Shown: piece by piece, positions 42,327-49,250 of the stretch | How positions within the stretch are numbered: the first letter of the stretch is position 1 | Layout of the letters: each line of letters starts with the position of its first letter | Assembly (NCBI RefSeq): GCF_965208555.1 | Contig: NZ_OZ242342.1 | Span: 3,162,001-3,226,000 of the forward strand | Direction of reading: 5' to 3' | Source of the DNA: Poriferisodalis sp965208555 | GTDB taxonomy: Bacteria; Actinomycetota; Acidimicrobiia; Acidimicrobiales; Poriferisodalaceae | DNA: 64,000 bases | Notes under the pieces: generated by a model | Told to the model about the DNA's origin: nothing | Seen by the model: the letters and a program-made list of their open reading frames with translations, nothing else | Databases searched by the model: none | Program-made: the position numbers and the translations under genes

Positions 42327-42871
42327 GCGTTGAGACTCTGAGCCCGCAGCCGACTGACGCGGTCTCCCGGGCGCCGGTCGAAGTGCTCGACGGGATCGTT
42401 CAGGAGGGCTGGATCGACTACAACGGCCACCTCAACGCCGGCTACTACCTGGTGGCGTTCGACGACGCCATCGCTCCGTGGATGGATTTCATCGGTCTGG
42501 GCACAGCGCACCGAGAGGTTCGAGACATCACCACGTTCTCCGCAGAGAACCACATCACCTACGTGCGCGAGATAGGGCCGGACGAGCCGTACGTGATCTC
42601 GGTTCAGCTGCTGGGCTTCGACCGTAAGCGAATTCATGCATTTCAGGCCATGACCCAGACCCGGGACGACTACCTCGTCGCCACCTGCGAAGTCATGTCA
42701 CTGCACATCGACGGGCCGACTCGACGCGTCGGGCCGATGGTCGATGAGCCATACCGGCGGCTGGGCGAGATCTGGGAGGCGCATCAGCATCTTCCGCTGC
42801 CGCCCCAAGTCGGCCACGTCATCAACGTCCGGCCCTCGGCGGAGGCTTCGCTGCACCCAGACCTCGCCTGA
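42323..42871 (+). CDS. Hot-dog acyl-CoA thioesterase, betainyl-CoA thioesterase-like
   Basis: 182 aa. The active-site region is EGWIDYNGHLNAGYYLVAF (residues 28-46), with HITYVREIGPDEP and GFDRKRIHAFQAM. It resembles thioesterases encoded with L-carnitine dehydrogenase and BKACE, which release glycine betaine from betainyl-CoA. Here the other carnitine genes are 9 kb downstream, so the functional link is inferred. ATG 42323 overlaps the MFS stop. Confidence 0.82.
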   Translation: MSVETLSPQPTDAVSRAPVEVLDGIVQEGWIDYNGHLNAGYYLVAFDDAIAPWMDFIGLGTAHREVRDITTFSAENHITYVREIGPDEPYVISVQLLGFDRKRIHAFQAMTQTRDDYLVATCEVMSLHIDGPTRRVGPMVDEPYRRLGEIWEAHQHLPLPPQVGHVINVRPSAEASLHPDLA

Positions 42872-42918
42872 GCCGACGACTCGGGTCAGTGCCGCGGTGC
42901 TCTGACTAGGTTGCGGCC

Positions 42919-43671
42919 GTGGAGATCTTCGGCGTGGTCAACGCCTCTCCGGACTCGAAGGCCGACTTCTCTGTCGTGCAGGGCTGTGCCGAAGCCGTTG
43001 CGCGAGCGGCCGAGCTGCTGGCCGAGGGTGCCGACCACTTCGACCTCGGAGGCGAGGGATCCACGCCCGGCAGCAACGAGGTGAGTGCTGGCGACGAGTG
43101 GCAGCGTGTGGAGGGACCGCTGCGCGGGCTGCTGTCGCTGGGCGTCGACGTGGCGATCGACACCCGCAAAGCAGATGTAGCGCGTCGTGCCTTGGACGCA
43201 GGGGCCACGGTGCTGAATGCCGGCGACGCTCTGCAGTCGCCGGAGATGGTCGAGATAGCGGCTGAGCGCGGCGTGACGGTGGTGCTGCCGTTCATGCTGG
43301 GGCGGGACTTCCGCAGCGTGCGCGACGTGCGAGGCGATCCCGTCACAGTGATGGTCGAGTGGTTCGCGTCGCGCATCGAACGGCTGCGCCAAGCAGGCGT
43401 CACCCAGCGGCTGCTGCTCGACTGCGGCGTCGGCTTCGGCCCCCACGACATGGACTGGCCCGAACGAGCGGCCTACCAGCGAGCCATCTACCGCGGTCTC
43501 GGAGAACTGCGCCGCTTCGACCTGCCCCTGTACGTGCCGGTGCCGTGGCTGCAGACCCCAGACCGCCTCGAGCTGCTCGACCTGGCCCTCTCACAACAGC
43601 CCGACTACGTCCGAGCCCACCGCCCCGCCCAAGTCCGCGAGCACTACGCCGCCCTCACCGCAGCCAGCTAG
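42919..43671 (+). CDS. Dihydropteroate-synthase-like protein
   Basis: 250 aa TIM-barrel of the pterin-binding family. GVVNASPDSKADFS (residues 5-18) matches the GVxNxTPDSF motif, and DLGGEGSTPGS (about residue 43) the DxGxxSTRPG motif. VAIDTRKADVARRALDAG is also typical. Later pterin motifs (the DPGxGF and FxKT segments) are degenerate (LLDCGVGFGPHD), so it may be a FolP2-like protein without synthase activity. GTG 42919 has TAGGTT (42907-42912) 6 bases upstream. Confidence 0.8.
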   Translation: MEIFGVVNASPDSKADFSVVQGCAEAVARAAELLAEGADHFDLGGEGSTPGSNEVSAGDEWQRVEGPLRGLLSLGVDVAIDTRKADVARRALDAGATVLNAGDALQSPEMVEIAAERGVTVVLPFMLGRDFRSVRDVRGDPVTVMVEWFASRIERLRQAGVTQRLLLDCGVGFGPHDMDWPERAAYQRAIYRGLGELRRFDLPLYVPVPWLQTPDRLELLDLALSQQPDYVRAHRPAQVREHYAALTAAS

Positions 43672-43732
43672 AGCAGATTCGCGGGGCTGCCGTGCTGCCA
43701 ATGCAGTGGAGATTGTGTGGAAGAATCGTGGT

Positions 43733-43738
43733 TATTGT
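43733..43738 (+). promoter_or_regulatory. -10 element before the mini-ORF and lipoprotein gene
   Basis: TATTGT in an AT-rich stretch, 7 bases before ATG 43746. It has the same geometry as other leaderless starts in the window. Confidence 0.6.
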
Positions 43739-43745
43739 TTGAGGC

Positions 43746-43781
43746 ATGCGGACGCCCTCGGCCAACTCACCCGGCATTTGA
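43746..43781 (+). CDS. Possible 11-codon leader peptide
   Basis: Reads MRTPSANSPGI and stops at TGA 43779-43781, which overlaps the ATG at 43781 of the putative lipoprotein (TGATG). Its start is at the leaderless distance from TATTGT. It may couple ribosomes to the lipoprotein start. It could also be chance. Confidence 0.4.
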   Translation: MRTPSANSPGI

Positions 43782-44955
43782 TGAACGCCTCCGGGAACGC
43801 CATGAGGCGAGCTGCCGTTCCCACGCTTACCGTCACCGCTCTCCTCGCTGGTTGCGGCCTATTGGGGGGGGGGGGGGGGGTAACAGCGCGGACTCGCTCC
43901 CGATTGACGAAGCAAGTGCTTCCGCTGAGGTCCCTGCCACCTCCGAGGCGTCGCCTCTGGTCATCATCCCGCAACTTGACACTGCGCTGGCCGCCTTGTC
44001 CGGCGACAACCAGGTCACTGACGCCGTCGCTGCATTGCGCGCAGTCGGTGAGGCTGTCGATGAGGCCGGCGGGTTTGATCACGAGCCTGGAGCGCCTCGT
44101 CGAACCACCAACGCTTCCCGGGGAGTCGCCGCGCAGCACCGCGATCTGACCGCATGCGCCGAAGCCGAATACGGCCATTGGACCGTGACCAGAATCCGAG
44201 ACGGTTCTTGCGCGGCCTACGTCACGGAAGGACCGACGACCGCCTTCGGTCTGGTGTGCAGGTGGGTCGGACCGCGCCGGCATGCGATGCATGTGTTCGC
44301 AGTACTGCCGCCCTTCGCTGGAGCAGGTGAGATCACTGATGTCCGCATGCGGTACTGGGTGCTTCCCATCACTCAATATGCATCTGATCCGTGGGTGGAC
44401 TGGGAGGTCCCGGCTCCAAGCCCGTCTCCTTGGACAGAACCAGAAGACGGGTTGCTGACAGGCCCTCTCGACGCGGACCGAGCTGGCGATGCGATCGCGG
44501 AGCTGCTCGGTGATCTCGATGCGGATGGCGTTGCCGAGGCGGCCGAGGAGCCGCTCGGCGGTCTCGACTCAGACGACGATGCCGAAGCGATTGTGGAACA
44601 GCCCAGCGGCGGTCCCCATCCGGTACGGGTTGCATTCGCGCCAGACGACTTGGTGGATGAACTCATCGGGGGGCAAGACGCACGGCTGGTGCTCTTCGGC
44701 GACGCGAACGGGGTCCGTTTCGGTCGCCCCTACGAGCTCTGGTTCGAAGCCAAGATGACTGTCTTGCCTGACGGCGAGGACGCGGAACCCGAGGAGCTGG
44801 TGCCGGAAAGGGTCATCTTCCCGCTCACCGGCGCATCCGAGGCGGTGAGCATCGTGACAGACGACTGCCTGCGCCTGAACCGCGAAGCGACATTCGACAG
44901 CGAGTCGTCATCGCATCTTCTCGACGGTTTTGCCGTTGATCCGCCGACTCCGTAA
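43781..44955 (+). CDS. Putative phase-variable lipoprotein, out of frame in this sequence
   Basis: From ATG 43781 (or ATG 43802) the frame encodes a lipoprotein signal, MRRAAVPTLTVTALLAGC, with lipobox LAGC. It then enters a run of 17 G (43864-43880) and, as sequenced, reads into an unrelated frame ending at 44149. With 18 or 15 G it would join the long frame ending at 44955: NSADSLPIDEASASAEVP and onward, about 391 aa in total. That mature part has a middle domain (TVTRIRDGSCAAYVTEGP), an acidic stretch with a repeated GDLDADGVAEAAEEPLGGL-type unit, and a C-terminal beta-rich part. No family recognised. An ATG-like start at 43717 gives the long frame but a meaningless N-terminus. Confidence 0.7.
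43864..43880. repeat. Poly-G tract of 17 residues
   Basis: Seventeen consecutive G inside the coding region, right after the lipobox of the putative lipoprotein. Homopolymers of this length are slippage-prone. The tract decides whether the mature lipoprotein is in frame. Confidence 0.9.
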
Positions 44956-44961
44956 GTGAAG

Positions 44962-45052
44962 CCGACGGCCGGCGACGTCAGCCGGCGGCAGGTTCGAGGG
45001 CGACTCGTACGTGCTTGTGGTGCGGAGTGAGCGACAGCCAGTCACGGTCTTC
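44962..45052. repeat. Left copy of a 91-bp direct repeat (truncated duplicate of the oxidoreductase 3' end)
   Basis: Matches 49160-49250 at 90 of 91 positions (A at 45044, G at 49242). The right copy includes the last 24 codons and stop of the molybdopterin oxidoreductase gene, so this copy is a gene fragment. The remaining gap, 45053-45226, holds no gene that I can see. Confidence 0.92.
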
Positions 45053-45226
45053 CCAGTTAGGCCCCGTCTACTCCGGCATCCCGCCCTCGTTCGAGTCAGG
45101 GCGTTTGCTTGCTGCCGACCGCCTCGCCGACCATGGGTTGCCCGGCCGGGTCCATTGTGGGGGTGGCGGCGGTCGCCCGTCATAACTGCCAGACACTTCT
45201 TGAGGCCGGGGCGGCGCCCCCTGCGG

Positions 45227-46486
45227 TCAGCGTGGGGGTGCTCGTGGCCCGGTTTCGCTGTCGATGTTGTTGGTGGGTGTTGTGGGTGGTTGGAGTGTGT
45301 AGTGGCCGGGGTCTGGTGCTTGGCCGGAAACGGTGGGGCTGCCGGGGTGCCAGTGGGGGGTGTGGCCTTGTTGGTGGATTTTGGCGTTGTGGCAGTTGTG
45401 GCAGACGGTGAGGAGGTTCGTGTAGTCGGTGTGTCCGCCGTGCTGCCAGTGGTCGATGTGGTGGTGCTGGCAGCGTTCGGGCGCGATGCCGCATCCCACG
45501 CAGCCCTTGTCGCGCAGTGCAAGGGCGGCGCGTTGGAGGTCGGTGGCGGTGCGGCGGCTGCGTCCCATGCGCAGGTCGCCGTTGGTGGTTTCGAATATCG
45601 CGGGAAGCACTTCGGCGTCGACGGCGAGCTTGGCGATCTCTCCGATGGGGATGGGTGTGCCATCTGCGAGGCGTGCGTTGGTGAGCTGGTGGTTGAGGGT
45701 GTCGTAGTCGGCGACGACGATCAGCGATGCGCCGGCGGGGCGCTTGGCGCCTGATTCGCAGATGAGCTGGGCGATCGCGTCCGCGGTGCGCTGTGGGGGA
45801 GTGCGCGGCGCAGTGGGATCTTCGTCTTTGAACAGCCGTCGCTCGGCAGCCGCGATCGCCGTGCTCAGCCGGGCTCCAGTTACCGGATCGACCTCGAGGT
45901 GTAGCACGGTCATGCCGTCGCTTTGGCGGGTGACAATCTTGCCGCTGCGCGCTTGGCGCTGCCGCTCGAGCACCGATGCGCCGTCATCCTGGTTGGCCTC
46001 GGCTACGTGGCGGGCAACGGTGCGACGGAACTCGTCATGACCCTCACGGGAGGCCCGCTCTGCCAGGAACGCCTCATCGATCGGCGCGTCGCCCGCAGCG
46101 CGGGCGATCAACTGCGCGTGGCCCACCGGAACCGAGCCCGCAGCGAGCCCCTCCCGCGTCGCATCCAACTCGCCGAGCCTCACCGCGTCACGCACCTCGC
46201 CGCGTGCCCGCCGGCCCGACACCGCCAGCGCGTCGGTCGCGGCCCAAGCAGCAGCACCATCGCCGCTGCGATGAGCGATCTCGCCCAACGTGTCGGCCTT
46301 CATCGCCGCCAACCGCGACTCGGCCCGAGCAATCTCACCCAACCGAGCCCGCAGGCCCTCACCGCACAACTCGCCGACATCCACCGCATCCACCCGCACC
46401 CCACCCGACGCAGAAGCGCAAGGACAGCCGTCACCAGACACCGCCATGGGCTTCGCCGCCTCGGGGCCCTTGTCGCCGCTTGCCAT
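45227..46486 (-). CDS. DUF222 / HNH endonuclease domain protein (13E12 repeat family type)
   Basis: 419 aa. The N-terminal DUF222 region (about residues 30-260, with RARGEVRDAVRLG and TRQSDGMTVLHLEVDPVTG) precedes a C-terminal HNH domain: CVGCG, CQHHHIDHWQHGG and NLLTVCHNCHNAKIH (about residues 350-390). Such genes are abundant and often mobile in actinobacteria. The cellular role is poorly known. ATG 46486 is fixed by TACTTT (46493-46498), 6 bases upstream, which excludes the longer frame to 46612. It is divergent from the first nuclease-like gene. Confidence 0.88.
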   Translation of the reverse strand: MASGDKGPEAAKPMAVSGDGCPCASASGGVRVDAVDVGELCGEGLRARLGEIARAESRLAAMKADTLGEIAHRSGDGAAAWAATDALAVSGRRARGEVRDAVRLGELDATREGLAAGSVPVGHAQLIARAAGDAPIDEAFLAERASREGHDEFRRTVARHVAEANQDDGASVLERQRQARSGKIVTRQSDGMTVLHLEVDPVTGARLSTAIAAAERRLFKDEDPTAPRTPPQRTADAIAQLICESGAKRPAGASLIVVADYDTLNHQLTNARLADGTPIPIGEIAKLAVDAEVLPAIFETTNGDLRMGRSRRTATDLQRAALALRDKGCVGCGIAPERCQHHHIDHWQHGGHTDYTNLLTVCHNCHNAKIHQQGHTPHWHPGSPTVSGQAPDPGHYTLQPPTTPTNNIDSETGPRAPPR

Positions 46487-46492
46487 GGAACA

Positions 46493-46498
46493 AAAGTA
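46493..46498 (-). promoter_or_regulatory. -10 element of the DUF222-HNH gene
   Basis: TACTTT on the minus strand, 6 bases before ATG 46486. No Shine-Dalgarno. Confidence 0.6.
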
Positions 46499-46517
46499 CG
46501 AGGGGGCTGTGACACGA

Positions 46518-46537
46518 ATAGATGCCGATAGATGCCG
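46518..46537. repeat. Tandem 10-bp direct repeat in the divergent promoter region
   Basis: ATAGATGCCG occurs twice head to tail, between the divergent HNH and nuclease-like promoters. It is a possible operator for a regulator of the island. Confidence 0.5.
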
Positions 46538-46579
46538 AGGACCCTCATCCGACACGGCCGAATGGAAACGAACCTGACC

Positions 46580-46620
46580 TACGATCCCAGCCGGCATCGG
46601 GGGATCCAGCACGGTGCTGG
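46580..46620 (+). promoter_or_regulatory. Promoter and leader hairpin of the first PD-(D/E)xK gene
   Basis: TACGAT (46580-46585) is followed by a leader of about 40 bases. The perfect inverted repeat CCAGCAC-G-GTGCTGG (46606-46620) runs into the Shine-Dalgarno GGGAGGT, so it could mask the ribosome site or serve as an operator. Confidence 0.55.
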
Positions 46621-46629
46621 GAGGTCGAC

Positions 46630-47754
46630 ATGGAGTTGGAAGAACGGCTCATCAAGGTGAGTGAGGAGCTGTCACCGGGGAATTTGGTACTTGAGACAAA
46701 CGTGCAGGTCAAGGTGGTGCGCCCCATCCTGCGCAGCTTGGGGTGGGACGATTCCGATTCGAGGCACCTGCGGGCTGAATTCAGGACCGACAAGGGAAGA
46801 GTTGACGAGGCACTTCTGGACAAGCTCGGCAGCCCCGTGGTCTTCGTCGAGGCCAAGAAGCAGGGTCACCTCAAGGACCGGGTTCGGTACAACAACGCGG
46901 TACGGCAGTTGTTCCACTACGCCCGATACCAGCATGTGCCGTTCCTGCTGCTCACCGACGGTGAGACATGGGACTTCTTTGTGCTCCGCGCTCCCGGGCC
47001 GCCATCCGAGCGTCGATTCTTGCGGTTGACACTGACGGAACCGGATCGTCTCAAGGAAGCGGCATCGGACCTTCGCAGATTCCTCGACCGAACGGCGGTG
47101 CTAGACGGCAGCGCCCTTCGGGCGGCCCAAGCGCGGTTGAAGCGAGAGAAGGCGCGCGCTGAGCGAATGCACCAAATGCTGATTGCGTGGAAGAAGTTGC
47201 TGGATTCAGGCGACAAGGCGGTGCGGTCACGGCTAGCCGACAAGACCGAACGAGACGCAGGTCGACGGCCAGCCGCCCGCGAGGTCAACGAGTTTCTGCG
47301 CACGCAGTCCAAGTCTGCGTTGGTGGGGGACGATCCGACACAAGGGCCGCTGCGGCCATATATCTACGACGAGCTCTTCCCCGACGACCTACCCAGGACC
47401 GACTACACCCGGGATGAACTCGAGCATCTGCTTCCGGACGAGATGTCCGATGTCATCGAATGGTGGACCGAGGAGTGGGGGGTGGACGGGCCCACGGAGC
47501 ACGACTCACATCAGGGAGACGCAGACAGCGAGATCGCATTCGTCCTGAACGCGCAGAACCGGTACGACGGCTGGGTGGCAACCGTCGACGAGATTCACGA
47601 GGCCGCGGTGGAGTACGACGACGAGCGAGCGTGCCTCGAGGACATGCGGATGGATGAGCTTCGGGAATTGGCGAAGCGCCTGCCTTTCCAACTTCGCAGT
47701 CGTACCAAGCAGGACATCGTGGAAGCGCTGCTCGAGCGCCTCCAATGGTTCTAA
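46630..47754 (+). CDS. PD-(D/E)xK protein with HsdR N-terminal-like domain and SAP-like C-terminus (paralogue A)
   Basis: 374 aa. The N-terminal about 150 residues resemble the type I restriction R-subunit N-terminal nuclease domain: VVRPILRSLGWD (29-40), Asp59 in GRVDEALLD, and the E-x-K of FVEAKKQ (Glu74, Lys76), then FLLLTDGETWDFF. There is no helicase domain, so this is a solitary nuclease-like protein. The middle is charged and helical. The end (MDELRELAKRLPFQL then KQDIVEALLERLQWF) looks like a SAP/Rho-N nucleic-acid-binding motif. ATG 46630 follows GGGAGGT. A paralogue lies 194 bases downstream with a similar promoter and leader. A defence role is inference. Confidence 0.78.
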   Translation: MELEERLIKVSEELSPGNLVLETNVQVKVVRPILRSLGWDDSDSRHLRAEFRTDKGRVDEALLDKLGSPVVFVEAKKQGHLKDRVRYNNAVRQLFHYARYQHVPFLLLTDGETWDFFVLRAPGPPSERRFLRLTLTEPDRLKEAASDLRRFLDRTAVLDGSALRAAQARLKREKARAERMHQMLIAWKKLLDSGDKAVRSRLADKTERDAGRRPAAREVNEFLRTQSKSALVGDDPTQGPLRPYIYDELFPDDLPRTDYTRDELEHLLPDEMSDVIEWWTEEWGVDGPTEHDSHQGDADSEIAFVLNAQNRYDGWVATVDEIHEAAVEYDDERACLEDMRMDELRELAKRLPFQLRSRTKQDIVEALLERLQWF

Positions 47755-47899
47755 TGCGCTACGGCGCTCGTCCCGCTGGATCTCCGCTGGAAGCAATGCC
47801 CGTCCGCCAGCGACCCAGCGGCAATTGAGAGGTACCCCAACGGCGGACAGCGTCAGCAGCCAGCGGCCCTGCCCAAATCCGGCGTGTCAACCCGTGATC

Positions 47900-47905
47900 T
47901 ACGAT
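47900..47905 (+). promoter_or_regulatory. -10 element of paralogue B
   Basis: TACGAT, 43 bases before GTG 47949. The same element sits 44 bases before paralogue A, and both leaders end in GGGAGGT, so gene and control region were duplicated together. Confidence 0.55.
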
Positions 47906-47948
47906 TCCTGCCGAAGCCGGGCGGTCGATGGTGTGCCGGGAGGTTCCA

Positions 47949-49136
47949 GTGGGGCTTGAACACGCACTCACCAAGGCTCGCGAGACGCTTGCCTCCGGTG
48001 CGCTCACCAACGAGGCGCAAGTGCGCTCTGCTGTCATCGCTCCGCTGCTGAACGCGCTCGGTTGGGACCCTGCGGACCCGAGTCAGTGGCTGGTGGAGTA
48101 CGCAGTGGGCACGGGAAATGTCGATGATGCACTCTTCGGGCCAAATGGCTCCGCGCTCGTATTTGTAGAGGCCAAGAAGCAAGGCAATCTCAGTGTCAAG
48201 GCCGAAGACCAGCTCTTCCGATATGCGAACAACAAGGGCGTTCCTCTGCTGGTGCTGACCGACGGCAACGTATGGGACCTGTACCTGAGCATGGCCGCTG
48301 GGGAACCGACCGAGCGTCGTTTCTGTCACCACGAGATCAAAGAGAGCCGTGATCTCGCAGCGATGGCGGCCGACATGGAGCGGTACTTGTCTCGCGAGGA
48401 AGTTGTCAGGGGCAAGGCGAAATCCAATGCCGAAAAGCGCCTTGCGGACATCCTCAATCGTGAACGAGGCCGCAAGGCGCTCCCAGTGGCTTGGAATGCG
48501 TTGCTGTCCGAACCAGATGAACTGCTGAGGGACTTGCTCATTGAGAGCGCTGAACAGGCGACCGGGTCAAGGCCTTGGCGCGAAGATGCTGAGACGTTTC
48601 TGCGGCAATCTTCCGCGGATCCAGGGACCTCAATCCTGTACGGCGATGTTCTTGCTTGGCTGCGTGCCGCACCGGCGGATGTGACCTCGGGAATGAAATC
48701 AGCGGTGACGAAGTGGCGAAAGCAGTTGGATGGCCCCGTGTCCAAGAAGCCGCCCCGGGATGGCCCAGCTCCCAAGCCGATCCATAGATCAGGCAATTTG
48801 CGCGGCATTCGGATTCAGGGCACGGAGCACGAGGCGACCGTGTACAAACGTGTACACCTCTTGCTTGCGTCGGAGTTGCAGAACCTGAATGGCGGCCTAC
48901 TCGGTGAGTTAGCTGCGCTCGCTAGGCCGGGGATGAAGAACCCTCGAGCAGTGAAAGCGTCTGATCCGATACTGCAGAGTGAGCGCGCAAAGTACTACCA
49001 GGAGGTTCCAAGGCAGCCTGGGTGGTACTTGCACGTACACCAGTCAGCTGAGGACCATCAGCGGCTCATGCGCGAGATGACGGAGCTGGCGGGCCTGCAA
49101 TGGGGCAGTGATGTCACGCTTCTAGTCGAAGACTGA
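47949..49136 (+). CDS. PD-(D/E)xK protein with HsdR N-terminal-like domain (paralogue B)
   Basis: 395 aa. The nuclease-like domain matches paralogue A with identical spacing: GWD at 38-40, Asp59 in GNVDDALFG, Glu74 and Lys76 in FVEAKKQ, then LLVLTDGNVWDLY. The C-terminal half differs: a Pro/Lys-rich linker (PVSKKPPRDGPAPKP, about residue 262) and a last domain beginning GIRIQGTEHEATVYKRVHLL that I do not recognise. It may carry the specificity or effector role. GTG 47949 follows GGGAGGT. Codon use has visibly more A/T than the housekeeping genes. It ends 23 bases before the right 91-bp repeat. Confidence 0.75.
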   Translation: MGLEHALTKARETLASGALTNEAQVRSAVIAPLLNALGWDPADPSQWLVEYAVGTGNVDDALFGPNGSALVFVEAKKQGNLSVKAEDQLFRYANNKGVPLLVLTDGNVWDLYLSMAAGEPTERRFCHHEIKESRDLAAMAADMERYLSREEVVRGKAKSNAEKRLADILNRERGRKALPVAWNALLSEPDELLRDLLIESAEQATGSRPWREDAETFLRQSSADPGTSILYGDVLAWLRAAPADVTSGMKSAVTKWRKQLDGPVSKKPPRDGPAPKPIHRSGNLRGIRIQGTEHEATVYKRVHLLLASELQNLNGGLLGELAALARPGMKNPRAVKASDPILQSERAKYYQEVPRQPGWYLHVHQSAEDHQRLMREMTELAGLQWGSDVTLLVED

Positions 49137-49159
49137 AAGACCAGAGCGACTGGCATCAC

Positions 49160-49250
49160 CCGACGGCCGGCGACGTCAGCCGGCGGCAGGTTCGAGGGCG
49201 ACTCGTACGTGCTTGTGGTGCGGAGTGAGCGACAGCCAGTCGCGGTCTTC
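49160..49250. repeat. Right copy of the 91-bp direct repeat
   Basis: Includes the last 24 codons and stop of the molybdopterin oxidoreductase gene plus 16 bases beyond. See the left copy at 44962-45052. Confidence 0.92.

Larger units (their letters stand above)
44962..49250. mobile_element. Putative 4.2-kb accessory island bounded by 91-bp direct repeats
   Basis: Contains a DUF222-HNH gene (-) and two tandem PD-(D/E)xK genes (+). The bounding repeats duplicate the 3' end of the neighbouring oxidoreductase gene, as expected for insertion with restoration of the target gene end. No integrase or transposase is inside. Mobility is therefore inferred from the repeats and from less GC-biased codon use in the two nuclease-like genes. 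Confidence 0.6.

Noticed and set aside
43717..44955. 412-residue protein starting at 43717 as annotated by the longest frame
   Set aside because: Its first 50 residues are a shadow of the lipoprotein signal in the other frame. The poly-G tract shows where the true frame should join.
46518..46537. CRISPR-like repeat
   Set aside because: Only two 10-bp units without spacers. No cas genes in the window.
46630..49136. Classical type I restriction-modification system
   Set aside because: No HsdM, HsdS or helicase-bearing HsdR. Only the N-terminal nuclease-like domain is present, in duplicate.
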